The notes beneath the pieces were generated by a model. The model did no database searches, was not told the origin of the DNA, and saw only the letters and a program-made list of their open reading frames with translations. A DNA stretch of 64,000 nt from Verrucomicrobiota bacterium (GTDB lineage Bacteria; Verrucomicrobiota; Kiritimatiellia; SS1-B-03-39; UBA6053): contig JAFIGC010000005.1 in the NCBI GenBank assembly GCA_020831635.1, positions 1 to 64,000 on the forward strand. The letters are read 5' to 3'. Position 1 is the first letter of the stretch. Each line of letters starts with the position of its first letter. The position numbers were made by a program, and so were the translations under genes. Below, piece after piece: positions 1 to 9,445 of the stretch.

Positions 1-80
1 GCCTACACGCAATACTCGCACGGTTTTTTTTAATTTTCGCCTTGGTAAAATGGTGAGAAACAGCAGGCTGAAGAGAACCC

Positions 81-95
81 GGCGCAAGATGCGCC
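81..95. other. Short perfect hairpin in the left-edge non-coding stretch
   Basis: Bases 1-196 hold no gene that I can support. The only structure seen is a 6-3-6 inverted repeat, GGCGCA-AGA-TGCGCC, followed by C-rich sequence. There is no T-run, so it is not a convincing terminator. Confidence 0.35.
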
Positions 96-196
96 GCCCC
101 CATAAACCAACGCGAACTCACACCCTCTGACTCTCCCCCAGAGCAAATGGACAAAAAAAACGGCATAACTCCGCCGCATTTTTTGATTGCCATTAT

Positions 197-214
197 TTGA
201 TAATCATATATCAA
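197..214. promoter_or_regulatory. Candidate operator (6-6-6 palindrome) in front of the CobW gene
   Basis: TTGATA-ATCATA-TATCAA is an inverted repeat with perfect arms, ending 7 bases before the ATG at 222. It lies where a ribosome binding site would be expected, and no Shine-Dalgarno sequence is visible. G3E/CobW genes are often controlled by the zinc repressor Zur, whose boxes are AT-rich palindromes. Assigning this one to Zur is inference from gene family and base composition only. Confidence 0.4.
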
Positions 215-221
215 TAGATGC

Positions 222-1439
222 ATGATCGCACCCAAAAGACTCCCCGTAACTTTACTCTCCGGCTTCCTCGGGGCCGGCAAAACCACCCTCCTCAACCACA
301 TCCTCCACAACCGCGAGGGCAAACGCGTGGCCGTGATTGTCAATGACATGAGCGAAGTCAACGTGGATGCCAATCTCGTGCGTGACGGCGGCGCGGCCCT
401 GGTGCACCGGGAAGAAAAACTGGTGGAACTGTCCAATGGCTGCATCTGCTGCACCCTCCGCGAAGATTTGCTGGAGGAAGTCACCAAACTCGCCCGGGAA
501 AACCGCTTCGACTATCTGCTCATCGAATCCTCCGGCGTATCCGAACCCCTGCCCGTGGCCCAAACCTTCAGCTTTCTGGACGACGAAGGCCGCAGCCTCG
601 AGGAAATCACCCGGCTCGACACCCTGGTCACGGTGGTGGATGCCCGCCACTTTTTGGAATTGTATCGAGGGGAATCCAGTCTGCTGGACCATGACATGGC
701 CGTGGGAGAAGACGACGAACGCAGCGTTTCCGACCTGCTCATCGACCAAATCGAATTCGCGGACGTGATTCTCATCAACAAAATGGATCTCGTCTCCCGC
801 GAAGTCCTCGAAGAACTCAAGGCCATCCTCGGCAAACTGAATCCCAAGGCGGAATGCATTCCCTGCCGTCAGGGCCAAGTGACCTTGGACAAACTGCTGA
901 ACACCGGGCGTTTCAACATGCTTGAAGCCTCGAAATCGGCGGGCTGGATTCAGGAATTAAACAGTGAGCACACCCCGGAAACCGAAGAATACGGCATCGG
1001 CAGCTTTGTCTATCGCGCCCGCAAACCCTTTCATCCCGACCGTTTTTGGAACTTCATCCATCAAGACCGCCCCGAATTGCTCCGCTCCAAGGGCTATTTC
1101 TGGCTGGCCAGCCGTCCGAACATCGTCGGCATGTGGTCCCAGGCGGGCGGCACCGCCGAATACCGCCCCATCGGCTGGTGGTGGGCAGCCACGCCCCAAT
1201 CCAACTGGCCCGCGGACGAAGAAAGCCGGGAATGGATCATGGGCAACTGGGAACCGCCCTACGGGGATCGCCGTCAAGAGCTGGTGTTCATCGGGCAAAA
1301 CCTCAACCGCGAAGAGATCCAAAGCGTCCTCGACCAATGCCTGCTCACCCCCGAGGAAGAAAGAATCGGCATCACCTCCTGGCCCGAACGCCTCACCGAT
1401 CCATTTCCTGCGTGGGAACGGGAATCCGCGGACGTCTGA
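222..1439 (+). CDS. G3E-family GTPase / CobW-like metallochaperone
   Basis: 405 residues, the usual size for the COG0523 family of GTP-dependent zinc or cobalt metallochaperones acting in the cytoplasm. Seen: P-loop [13 protein letters not shown] near residues 14-26, the family metal-binding motif CICC near residue 74, a Walker B-like ESSGVSEP near residue 102, NKMD near residue 187 for guanine recognition, and a CobW C-terminal domain from about residue 260. The last region has several Trp residues and the segment IGQNLNRE, as in YciC/ZigA-type proteins. The ATG at 222 puts the P-loop at the expected distance from the N-terminus. A palindrome sits just upstream. Role in zinc limitation is likely from the family; the metal cannot be read from sequence. 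Confidence 0.9.
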   Translation: MIAPKRLPVTLLSGFLGAGKTTLLNHILHNREGKRVAVIVNDMSEVNVDANLVRDGGAALVHREEKLVELSNGCICCTLREDLLEEVTKLARENRFDYLLIESSGVSEPLPVAQTFSFLDDEGRSLEEITRLDTLVTVVDARHFLELYRGESSLLDHDMAVGEDDERSVSDLLIDQIEFADVILINKMDLVSREVLEELKAILGKLNPKAECIPCRQGQVTLDKLLNTGRFNMLEASKSAGWIQELNSEHTPETEEYGIGSFVYRARKPFHPDRFWNFIHQDRPELLRSKGYFWLASRPNIVGMWSQAGGTAEYRPIGWWWAATPQSNWPADEESREWIMGNWEPPYGDRRQELVFIGQNLNREEIQSVLDQCLLTPEEERIGITSWPERLTDPFPAWERESADV

Positions 1440-1440
1440 A

Positions 1441-2181
1441 TCACTGGGATGCGGTGATCGGGTTGCGTAAACGCGCCAGCGCCACGTCGGGTTGTAGCGC
1501 CGCCACGCTGCTGTCGGCCATCAAATAATTCGCGCGACCCCGATGTCGGTCGGGATGTCCGGAATAATAGCCGCCCGGCACATTCGAATCGGTCCACCAA
1601 TTGCCATTGACCCAGTTCCCGCCACTGAGGGCGAGATGCCAGTCCGCGCTGTCCCCCAGCAGAATCGTGCGGGACGGCGCATCCAGATCGCCCAGGCCAA
1701 TGATCCGAAACCCATTGAGCACGGGGCCGGCGGTGTTGGGGTTGGGATTCAAACTGGAGCCCGCACGGGGGTGCATGTTCATGCCAAACCCGGGTTTGGT
1801 CAGTCGGGCGCGTTCATTGAGATCCCTGCGACCCTGCCAGGAGGGGCATGCCCGGGTGATGGCGGCGATTTCATCATCCCGGATGTCCTCGATTTCTTTC
1901 CCCAAATAGGGCGAAATCGTGTTATACCAAGTGGGCGCCGTCTGCCCGCCCCAACTGCCCGCCGGCGGAAGAAACCCATTGTTTTCCAAGGCATATCCGG
2001 TCATGGCGATGCCCACTTGACGGAGATTCGAGGCGCACTGGGTGGATTTGGCACTCTCCAGGGCCCGATGGATGGAGGGGACAATGATCGCCGCCAACAG
2101 GGCGATGATGGCAATCACCACCAACATTTCAATTAATGTAAAGCCACGACGGTTTTGGGGATGTGTTGTGTTCATGCCCAT
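1441..2181 (-). CDS. Type II secretion-like pseudopilin (prepilin N-terminal methylation motif)
   Basis: 246 residues. Residues about 13-36 read GFTLIEMLVVIAIIALLAAII, here GFTLIE then a hydrophobic helix, which is the prepilin peptidase cleavage/methylation signal with Glu at +5 of the mature protein. The C-terminal half has the DRHRGRANYLMADS segment, matching the H-X9-DG region of the large pseudopilin family of Planctomycetes and Verrucomicrobia, though DS replaces DG. Such proteins are inner-membrane/periplasmic and often expanded in polysaccharide-degrading members; their exact role is unknown. Convergent with the CobW gene, with 1 base between the stops. A second in-frame ATG lies at 2175. 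A 14-base copy of the LacI operator lies about 50 bases upstream. Confidence 0.85.
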   Translation of the reverse strand: MGMNTTHPQNRRGFTLIEMLVVIAIIALLAAIIVPSIHRALESAKSTQCASNLRQVGIAMTGYALENNGFLPPAGSWGGQTAPTWYNTISPYLGKEIEDIRDDEIAAITRACPSWQGRRDLNERARLTKPGFGMNMHPRAGSSLNPNPNTAGPVLNGFRIIGLGDLDAPSRTILLGDSADWHLALSGGNWVNGNWWTDSNVPGGYYSGHPDRHRGRANYLMADSSVAALQPDVALARLRNPITASQ

Positions 2182-2229
2182 ACTCTACCCAAGGGCACGG
2201 GTTTTCTCCAAGCAAAGTTGCACGCCAGG

Positions 2230-2243
2230 ATGCGTAATGTTAC
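2230..2243. promoter_or_regulatory. Partial LacI-type operator upstream of the pseudopilin gene
   Basis: ATGCGTAATGTTAC is identical over 14 bases to one strand of the 18-base palindrome at 11627-11644 in front of the LacI gene. The distal half here continues ACTG instead of GCAT. It overlaps the stop codon (2240-2242) of the upstream gene and lies 49 bases before the pseudopilin start, a suitable place for a promoter operator. Confidence 0.5.
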
Positions 2244-4558
2244 ACTGCCCAAACGAAAGTGCCGCCGGGGGGAACTTCCACGCTGGGCAGGAGCGCAGCG
2301 TAATTCGCGTGCAAAACCTTGGTTGCGGCCATTGCGGAGGTCTCCAACTGCACGCGTACCCGTGCCGGAAAGGCGGTCGGGTTGTGGAGACGGAGGGCCG
2401 TGCGCCCCTCGTCGGCCCATGCGGCGCGAACGTGATCCAAACTGCGGATGAGCCCCGTGTCCGGTTGGGCATACACGCCCGGCAAGTCACACCACGTGAG
2501 CATCATCGCCACCTCACACCAGCAGGAATACGCCGCCTGTTCGCCCAAAGGCTCCGCCCAGGAGGGGGTGATGTTGACCCGTTCGCACATCCAACCCGTC
2601 GGCAGTTCCGCGAAGGGATGGCCCCAAGTGATGCGGGTGGGAATTTTCCGATCCTCCCGGGAGAGGAACTGGGGCAGCGCGTGGGCGATATCGCAAAGGA
2701 GATCCAGCAAACGCACGTCTCCCGTGGCCCGAAAGGTGCGCAAGATCCCCTGACCGGACAGCGTGCAGATGCCCGGCACGCCGCATTTGTTCTGCGCGTT
2801 GGCGATCATGGTGCCGCGCGCGTCGCAGCCGATTTGCGCGAGGGCGGAATTCGGCGGAAATTGATAGGGATACGAAATTGCCCAGGACGCCCCCTGATGG
2901 CAGGCCCGCACCGCCGCCACCCGCCATATGGCGTCACCCGTCAACTCAAAGAGGCTGATGAAACTCTCAATCAGTCCAAAGATGGATTCGCCGTCCGGGG
3001 CCTGCAAGGCGTCCCCGGGACCACCCGTGGTCACCCCCCAGGCGAGGTCGTGACTTCGGAAAAATTCCCCGCTTTCCCGGGCGACCTCAAGGAAACGCGG
3101 CTCGGAAAAATATTGGGAGGCCAAGGCCAGTGCCCCGGGAATCAGCGCCCCGGAAGTGGACCCGCGAATGGCGATCCGTCCCGTTTCGGTATCGAGCAGA
3201 AAACCAAACTCCCCTTCCCACGCCCAGACATCACAGATGGCCTCGGCCGCGCCCCGCGTGGCCGCGTTCCACCGCTCCGGCACCGCATGGCCGCGTTCGC
3301 TCAGGAGCATCAACTGACGCAGTACAAACAGCAGACAGTCCCCCTGACGCCGCACCAGGCAGAGGGACGGGTCCTTGGGGATTTCTTCGCCTTGATTTTC
3401 CTCGCGGCACCAGGCCTCGTCGCCGCCCACCTTCCGGTCGCCCTTCCATTCCCCCGACTCGCTCATGGTGGCCTTGAAAAGTCCGAGATCCGACACCCCC
3501 TCGGTCAGCAGAAAATCCAGATTCCGTATCGCCCGCTCCACCGACATCGGCCCACCCTCTTGCATCATCGCGAAGGTCGTGATTCCGCCGCCAACCCAGC
3601 CGTTTTGCCAGAACTGTGTGGCCTGATCTTCCACCCACGGAATTCCGATCGCATAGAGACCGTGGGATTCCTTCCAGTTTTGCTCATTGTGTTTTCGCTC
3701 CAGCAAATCCCAAGCCGCGGAAAAAGGCAACACCTCCGGCTTTGCGGTGGCGGATTCGGGGAACATCGCCGTGCGATGCGCAAAGAACCGTTCAAAAAGT
3801 CCGTGCACATCCGCACAGGGAAACACATGTTGCTCGAAGGCAAAAGAAATCGACTCCCCCTGCCCCACATCCGCGGGCCGCGCGTTTTCAGGATGTCGGT
3901 GCCCCGCCGCCTGATTGCCGATGCCCAGCATGGGATCGGTGTCTGCGGGAAGCGGATGCAAAAACCCGGGGGCCAAGAGCATCAATTCCGCTCGGTCGCG
4001 CGCGTCGTTTTCACTGAGTTCGATGCCGATGGGGCCATGACTGGCGTTCTGTGGCATGAGAAGCATCAACGCTTCGCCGGAATGCGCAAAGCGAATGCCC
4101 ACGCCGGGCACGGCGGCGTCCAGGGAGGTTTGATCCAGATGCGAGCGCCCCTCGCCCTTGGTCAAACGGGGAATGTCCCCGATATCCAGCAAAAGCCGGT
4201 CACCCCGTTGCCCAATATCGCGGATCTTCGGCGAATAAGGACGGCGCATGGCATCAAAACGGTTGCCCGCGTACACCGCCCCCGGAATGAGCACGTAGTT
4301 TTCCACCGACCAGTCGTCCAATTTCCAGACCAAGCCCGCCGACACCCCCGACGCATTCCCCTCGATCACGGTCGCCGTGAACGTGGCGACCTTTCGCCCC
4401 TCCCCCTTGTCCGCCCAACCCAGATCGAGCCGCCACCGCGCACCCGCAAAATCCACCGATGCCGGGCAAGCTTGCGTGGGAACATCCAGAATTTCGACAC
4501 GTTCTCGGTCATGATGGCGTGCAAGGCGGAAGTGAAGACTTTCGATGGCGTTTTTCAT
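2240..4558 (-). CDS. Large protein of unknown family, probably carbohydrate-related with a helical toroid
   Basis: 772 residues, no signal peptide, ATG at 4558. I do not recognise a named family. An N-terminal part (about residues 1-250) looks beta-rich. From about residue 270 there are helical stretches rich in aromatic and acidic residues, such as WVEDQATQFWQNGWVGGG, EDRKIPTRITWGHPF and SWAEPLGEQAAYSCWCEV, as in (alpha/alpha)6-barrel glycosidases or lyases. The final part (about 690-772) again looks like a beta-sandwich. It lies between a pseudopilin and an AraC regulator, all on the minus strand, in a window rich in sugar genes, so carbohydrate processing in the cytoplasm is a fair guess only. 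Confidence 0.55.
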   Translation of the reverse strand: MKNAIESLHFRLARHHDRERVEILDVPTQACPASVDFAGARWRLDLGWADKGEGRKVATFTATVIEGNASGVSAGLVWKLDDWSVENYVLIPGAVYAGNRFDAMRRPYSPKIRDIGQRGDRLLLDIGDIPRLTKGEGRSHLDQTSLDAAVPGVGIRFAHSGEALMLLMPQNASHGPIGIELSENDARDRAELMLLAPGFLHPLPADTDPMLGIGNQAAGHRHPENARPADVGQGESISFAFEQHVFPCADVHGLFERFFAHRTAMFPESATAKPEVLPFSAAWDLLERKHNEQNWKESHGLYAIGIPWVEDQATQFWQNGWVGGGITTFAMMQEGGPMSVERAIRNLDFLLTEGVSDLGLFKATMSESGEWKGDRKVGGDEAWCREENQGEEIPKDPSLCLVRRQGDCLLFVLRQLMLLSERGHAVPERWNAATRGAAEAICDVWAWEGEFGFLLDTETGRIAIRGSTSGALIPGALALASQYFSEPRFLEVARESGEFFRSHDLAWGVTTGGPGDALQAPDGESIFGLIESFISLFELTGDAIWRVAAVRACHQGASWAISYPYQFPPNSALAQIGCDARGTMIANAQNKCGVPGICTLSGQGILRTFRATGDVRLLDLLCDIAHALPQFLSREDRKIPTRITWGHPFAELPTGWMCERVNITPSWAEPLGEQAAYSCWCEVAMMLTWCDLPGVYAQPDTGLIRSLDHVRAAWADEGRTALRLHNPTAFPARVRVQLETSAMAATKVLHANYAALLPSVEVPPGGTFVWAV

Positions 4559-4740
4559 GCGGCGAGCCTATATGCCGCTTTCGGAAGTTGGCAAGCCGGG
4601 AATCGTGTAAGCTTGCATGGTATTCGCTTGTGAGCCTGATTCCGGGAAAACGAAAATGGATCGAGGGGGAATCCACCGCGATTTCAGGGGAATTCTCAGT
4701 CGGTGGTGACTCCCTCGGCGTTAAAGGCCCAACGGGCAGA

Positions 4741-4921
4741 CATTCCAAAGCGAAGGCCGAAGGCCTGGTACAAAGTTCAAAAGAACCCGATAGGCCTGAA
4801 AGGCTGACATTCCGTTCTCCGCATGTGTCGGCCTTTCAGGCCTATGTTTTTTGGGGGTATCTTTCCAGCCCTTTCGCTTCGCGGAATGGCTTCGCTTTGG
4901 AATGACGGCCTTTCAGGCCTG
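4741..4921. repeat. Nested inverted-repeat element in a 415-base intergenic gap
   Basis: The gap 4559-4973 has no gene that I can support. It holds two nested inverted repeats. Outer arms: CATTCCAAAGCGAAG at 4741-4755 and its perfect complement at 4890-4904. Inner arms: 20 bases at 4790-4809 (ATAGGCCTGAAAGGCTGACA) and 4826-4845, one mismatch, 16-base loop, then GTTTTTT on the plus strand. A further copy of GGCCTTTCAGGCC lies at 4907-4919. The inner hairpin could also act as a terminator for the AraC gene, but the layout looks more like a mobile repeat of the MITE/REP kind. Confidence 0.7.
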
Positions 4922-4973
4922 TTTAATTGCCATCGGAATCTCTACGGCGAAACCGGACAACCGCTATTGCCTT

Positions 4974-5870
4974 TCATGAATTTCGATAGTGACTGGGGGG
5001 AAGACCGACGATGGATTTGAAGACGCGGGAGAAGTGAAAGGGGTTCTCGTAGCCGACTTGAAAGGCGATCTCATTGATGGGCAGGTCGGTTTCCTCCAGC
5101 AACTCGCTGGCGCGCCTCATGCGGATCAGACTCAGTTGCCGCATCGGCGAGCAGCCGATCTGCTGCTTGAAAAGGGCCGAATAATGCGGGACCGACAGCC
5201 GGGCTTCCTTCGCGAGTTGCGGCAGGGTCAGCGGTTCGGACAAGTGTGCGGTCATCCACTCGATGGACCGGGCAATCCGTTCCTCCGTTTGTCTGGACTT
5301 GGCCCCGATGGCCCGCCGCTCCCGGTGGATCAGGGCCAAGGTGCGGGCCAGTCCGGTGCTCACGGCCAATAAATCCGCGTCCGAGGCTCCCGCCCGCAGG
5401 GCTCGATAGGTGTCCTCAAACGCCTGCACGATAAAATCGGCCCCTGGAACGCTGTGTAGCTTGAACGGGGACGTCACCTCCAATACCCGCAGATATTCCT
5501 CGGCCCGCAGCCCCTGGAAATGCACCCAGTGGATTTGCCAAGGGGTTTTCTTGGACGCGCCGTATTCATGGGCCCGCCCGGCGGGGATCAGCACCACCCC
5601 TTCCCGGGGAACCCGAACCCGCCTGCATCCGGGTTCGCGAATCCACCCGGAACCGGAGGAACAATAAATCAGAATATGCGAGGGGGCGCCCTGCGGACGG
5701 GTCACCCAATGATGCCGACTTTCGGAATAATGCCCGATGTCCGTGACATACAAGTCCCGGATAATCGGAAGCTTTTTGCATCGGCTCAGGGTGGATGTCG
5801 GCATCCGGACCAGCCGTTGCCCTTTGAACCCTTCAGGTATTTTTTTCATAAGAATGGAAAGGTTTATCAT
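4974..5870 (-). CDS. AraC-family transcriptional regulator
   Basis: 298 residues. The N-terminal half has a cupin-like sugar-binding pattern: HHWVTRPQGAPSHILIYC near residue 54, a VLIPAGRAHEYG segment near 90 and WQIHWVHF near 107. The C-terminal ~100 residues hold the two AraC helix-turn-helix units, PLTLPQLAKEARLSVPHYSALF and INEIAFQVGYENPFHFSRVF (the second is the family signature), ending PPSHYRNS. It is divergent from the DUF5107-TPR gene and on the same strand as the unclassified 772-residue gene, so it may control either. Inducer unknown. Confidence 0.92.
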   Translation of the reverse strand: MINLSILMKKIPEGFKGQRLVRMPTSTLSRCKKLPIIRDLYVTDIGHYSESRHHWVTRPQGAPSHILIYCSSGSGWIREPGCRRVRVPREGVVLIPAGRAHEYGASKKTPWQIHWVHFQGLRAEEYLRVLEVTSPFKLHSVPGADFIVQAFEDTYRALRAGASDADLLAVSTGLARTLALIHRERRAIGAKSRQTEERIARSIEWMTAHLSEPLTLPQLAKEARLSVPHYSALFKQQIGCSPMRQLSLIRMRRASELLEETDLPINEIAFQVGYENPFHFSRVFKSIVGLPPSHYRNS

Positions 5871-5940
5871 AATCCGATCTATGGACGCAAGCGGAGATTT
5901 TGTTTAGGATACAATGAAAACCCGAACCCGGAGCCCTGAA

Positions 5941-8900
5941 ATGTCTTCTGTTGTCAAAGCCTGGCGTGAAACCGTCGTCATCCCCACCTATGCCGTCGGC
6001 ACCCCCAACCCGAACCCCATGTTTCTGGAAAAACGGGTGTATCAAGGGAGCAGCGGCGCGGTGTATCCGCATCCGGTGATCGAGCGGGTCGCCGATGAGG
6101 CGGAACCTCGGGAATGGACGGCGGTGTTTCTGGAAAACGCCTATATCCGCCTCATGATTCTGCCGGAACTGGGGGGCCGTCTACAACGGGCCACGGACCT
6201 CACCAATGGCTACGATTTCATTTATCACAACCAAGTGATCAAACCGGCGCTGGTAGGATTGACCGGCCCCTGGATTTCCGGCGGCATTGAATTCAACTGG
6301 CCGCAGCATCACCGGCCAAGCACCTATCAGCCCCTGGACTGGTGCATCGAGGAGCACGCCGACGGCTCCCGCACCGTCTGGTGCGCGGAAACCGAGCGTA
6401 TGTTCCGCACCCGCGGCCGCCACGGCTTCACCCTGCATCCGGACCGGGCCTCCTTTGAGGTGCGGGCCCGGTTGCACAACCGCACCCGCGAACCGCAAAC
6501 CTTTCTCTGGTGGGCCAATCCCGCCGTGCGGGTCAATGACGCGTACCAGTCGGTTTTCCCCCCGGATGTGCACGCGGTCATGGACCACGGCAAACGGGAT
6601 GTGTCCGATTTCCCCATCGCCACCGGCGTGTATTACAAGCACGATTACGCCCCGGGCACCGACATTTCACGCTATCGGAACATCCCCGTCCCCACCTCCT
6701 ACATGGCCTATCACTCCGACTACAGCTTCGTCGGCTGCTACGACCACGAGGCCCGCGCGGGCATGTTGCATGTGGCCAATCCGCATCTGGTCCCCGGCAA
6801 AAAACAGTGGACCTGGGGGAACGGCGAGTTCGGACGCGCCTGGGATCGGCAACTGACCGATGAGGACGGTCCCTACATCGAACTGATGTGCGGAGCCTTT
6901 ACGGACAATCAACCCGATTTCACTTGGATCATGCCCGGTGAAGAAAAACGGTTCACGCAAACCTTTCTGCCCTACAAAGAAATCGGACCGCCGAGCAATG
7001 CCAACGCGAACTGGGCGTTGCGTATGGACCATCGGACGGACCGGGTGGATCTGGGACTCTACGCGGTACGTCAGGGGAAGGCGGTCCTCGAACTCTGGCA
7101 CAATCCCGGAAAACCGTCCGCGCTGCATAATCATAAAAATATGCAGGTATCCTCCCCGCACCGTCCCCTGTCGTCAAACGCCAACCGTTTGCTGGAGGTT
7201 CCCGTGGCACTTCCCGCCGCGGGCGTGTGGCGCGGGGAATGCATGGTGTCCGAAGATTTCCGAAGCTCGGAACTCACCCTCCGCCTGCTTTCCGAAGATC
7301 GGAAAACCCTCCTGCTGGACTTCACCCCGCCCCCGGACGAGAAACCGGAAATTCCCGCACCCGCCAAGGCGGCGGAACCGCCGTATGAGATCGGATCGAA
7401 TGAGGAATTGTTCCTGACCGGCCAACATTTGGAGCAGTACCGTCACGCCACCTATGCGCCGGAGCCGTATTACGAGGAGGCGCTGCGGCGGGATCCGGGC
7501 GACAGCCGTTGTCACATCGCCCTGGGGCTGCGCAAACACCGGCGCGGCAAATTCGAAGCGGCCGAACCCCATTTCCGGGCCGCGATTGACCGACTGACCC
7601 AACGGAACCCCAACCCCGCCGACGGGGAAGTGTATTATCATCTCGGCATGAATCTGCTCTTTCAGGATCGCAGGGAAGAGGCGTTCGATGTGCTTTACAA
7701 GGCGGTTTGGTCGGCGGCTTGGAAAAGCCCGGCCTGTTTTGAGTTGGCGCGGATCGCCTGCGCGGAGGGACGGTTGGACGAGGCGCTGGATCTGACGAGG
7801 GATGCCCTGGCCGGAAACCGATGTCATGCCAAAGCCCTGCATTTGGAGGTCGTGTTGTTGCGCCGTCTGGGACGGAAAGACGATGCGGTAACCGCGCTGA
7901 AAAACGCTTTGGCAGACGATCCCTTGGATCCGGGACTGTTGGAGGAGGCTCGGCGATTGAAGCTTCCCACCGGAAAACAACACGAACCTAACCAAGCCTA
8001 CAATTTGTTGGAGCTGGGCTTGGATTATCTGCACGCGGGCTGCGTGGAGGAGGCGGAGTCGGTTCTGGAACGCGCGGACGAACGGGAATTTCTCGCCCGC
8101 TATGTGCTGGCCTGGTCCGCGTTGCGTCAGGGACGGGAAACGCCGGCCCGGGAACGATTCGCAAAGGCGGCCTCACAGGATACACGCTTTGCCTTTCCCA
8201 ATGTTTTGGAGTGTGTTCCGGTGCTGCGGGCCGCCTTGGCGCATAACCCGGAGGATGCCTTGGCGGCTTACGCGCTGGGCAATTTTTGGTACGCGCACCG
8301 TCAGCATGAGGAGGCTGTCGACTGCTGGGAGCAGTGTGTCCGCGCCCGTCCGGATTTCCCCACCGCTTGGCGGAACCTGGGACTGGCGCGCATGAACAAA
8401 CTCGGGGATGTCGCAGGCGCGGAAGAAGCCCTGGAAAGGGCCGCGGCCCTGGATCCACGGGATGCCCGCCTGCTCTACGAACTGGACCAGTTTCACAGTG
8501 TGACCGGCGGATCGGTCGAGAACCGTCTGGCCCGACTGGATCGTCAACGCGAACAGGTGATGGAACGGGATGACCTCTGCGTGGCGTACATGCAGTTGCT
8601 CAACCTGTCCGGACGCGCCGCCGAGGCGCTGGAGATTTTGACGTCCCGCACTTTCCATCCCTGGGAAGGCGGCGAAGGCAAAACCCCGGCCTGTTATCAG
8701 CGGGCCCTGTTTCTGCTCGCGGACCAGGCATTGGCCAAGGGGGATGCGAACACCTCCCTGCGGTTGCTGGATCAGGCGGGCACGTTTCCTCGCTCACTGG
8801 GGGAAGGAAAGCTCTCCGGGAACACCGACAACGAACGCCATTACCGCCGGGGGCTGACCCTGGCGCATCTGGGGCGAACCGAAGAGGCGGCCGAAGCCTA

Positions 8901-9282
8901 CCGCAAAGCGACCCAGGGCATTTCCGAGCCCGCCAGCGCCCTGTATTACAACGATCAACCTCCGGAAACCCTCTATGTGCAAGGGCTGGCCTGGAAGCGA
9001 CTGGGGGAGAACACAAAGGCAGAGGCGCTATTCAACAAGCTGTTGGCATATGGAAAACAACACGAACAGGATAAAGTCACCTTGGATTACTTCGCGGTGT
9101 CCCTGCCCGATTTCCTGGTGTTCGACATCGATCTCTCCCTCAAAAACCGCCGCCATTGCCTCTTCATGCAAGCCCTGGGTTTGGCGGGCATGGGACAAAA
9201 ACCCGAGGCCCGGCACATCGCGGACACCCTCCTGAAAGAAGTCCCGGATCACCCCATCCGCTTGCTTCGACGGGTGTGGTGA
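5941..9282 (+). CDS. DUF5107 domain protein with TPR repeats
   Basis: About 1113 residues from the ATG at 5941, preferred because GGAG lies 7 bases upstream. An in-frame ATG at 5914, 4 bases after AGGA, is the alternative. Residues about 1-380 match the DUF5107 type of beta-sandwich protein: ILPELGGRLQRATDL, FNWPQHHRPSTYQPLDW and TFLWWANPAVRVND are typical of aldose-epimerase-like or carbohydrate-binding folds. The rest is a long tetratricopeptide array (YYEEALRRDPGDSRCHIALG, EEAVDCWEQCVRARPDFPTAW and others). No signal peptide is visible. DUF5107-TPR proteins are common beside sugar catabolism genes, but their reaction is not established. The divergent AraC gene is the likely regulator. Confidence 0.85.
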   Translation: MSSVVKAWRETVVIPTYAVGTPNPNPMFLEKRVYQGSSGAVYPHPVIERVADEAEPREWTAVFLENAYIRLMILPELGGRLQRATDLTNGYDFIYHNQVIKPALVGLTGPWISGGIEFNWPQHHRPSTYQPLDWCIEEHADGSRTVWCAETERMFRTRGRHGFTLHPDRASFEVRARLHNRTREPQTFLWWANPAVRVNDAYQSVFPPDVHAVMDHGKRDVSDFPIATGVYYKHDYAPGTDISRYRNIPVPTSYMAYHSDYSFVGCYDHEARAGMLHVANPHLVPGKKQWTWGNGEFGRAWDRQLTDEDGPYIELMCGAFTDNQPDFTWIMPGEEKRFTQTFLPYKEIGPPSNANANWALRMDHRTDRVDLGLYAVRQGKAVLELWHNPGKPSALHNHKNMQVSSPHRPLSSNANRLLEVPVALPAAGVWRGECMVSEDFRSSELTLRLLSEDRKTLLLDFTPPPDEKPEIPAPAKAAEPPYEIGSNEELFLTGQHLEQYRHATYAPEPYYEEALRRDPGDSRCHIALGLRKHRRGKFEAAEPHFRAAIDRLTQRNPNPADGEVYYHLGMNLLFQDRREEAFDVLYKAVWSAAWKSPACFELARIACAEGRLDEALDLTRDALAGNRCHAKALHLEVVLLRRLGRKDDAVTALKNALADDPLDPGLLEEARRLKLPTGKQHEPNQAYNLLELGLDYLHAGCVEEAESVLERADEREFLARYVLAWSALRQGRETPARERFAKAASQDTRFAFPNVLECVPVLRAALAHNPEDALAAYALGNFWYAHRQHEEAVDCWEQCVRARPDFPTAWRNLGLARMNKLGDVAGAEEALERAAALDPRDARLLYELDQFHSVTGGSVENRLARLDRQREQVMERDDLCVAYMQLLNLSGRAAEALEILTSRTFHPWEGGEGKTPACYQRALFLLADQALAKGDANTSLRLLDQAGTFPRSLGEGKLSGNTDNERHYRRGLTLAHLGRTEEAAEAYRKATQGISEPASALYYNDQPPETLYVQGLAWKRLGENTKAEALFNKLLAYGKQHEQDKVTLDYFAVSLPDFLVFDIDLSLKNRRHCLFMQALGLAGMGQKPEARHIADTLLKEVPDHPIRLLRRVW

Positions 9283-9289
9283 CTCAACG

Positions 9290-9311
9290 GCAAAGATCTC
9301 ACGGATTCAGG
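9290..9311. repeat. 22-base repeat shared with 30622-30643
   Basis: The sequence beginning GCAAAGATCTCACGG and ending ATTCAGG occurs here, 8 bases after the DUF5107-TPR stop, and again exactly at the 3' end of the Wzt fusion gene. Flanks are unrelated. Chance identity over 22 bases within 64 kb is very unlikely. Confidence 0.7.
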
Positions 9312-9329
9312 TTTTGGAAAGAGTCGCCA

Positions 9330-9354
9330 AAATTTCACGGGTCTCTTGAAATTT
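9330..9354. terminator. Weak bidirectional terminator candidate
   Basis: AAATTTCA and TGAAATTT form an 8-base stem around a 9-base loop, followed by TT. It lies between two convergent genes (stops at 9282 and 9446), where a bidirectional terminator is expected. The AT-rich stem makes it weak. Confidence 0.35.
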
Positions 9355-9445
9355 TTCGTTCTTCCAGTCGAAAGGCAGTTTTTCGAGTATACGCCCCATG
9401 GATAATCTTCTCCTGGGCGCTTCAAAAGAAACTCCGCTCCCCTCA

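Noticed and set aside
2042-4633. An 863-residue open frame on the plus strand
   Set aside because: It runs antisense to the 772-residue minus-strand gene, is rich in Arg, His and Pro as expected of a high-GC shadow frame, and has no recognisable domain.
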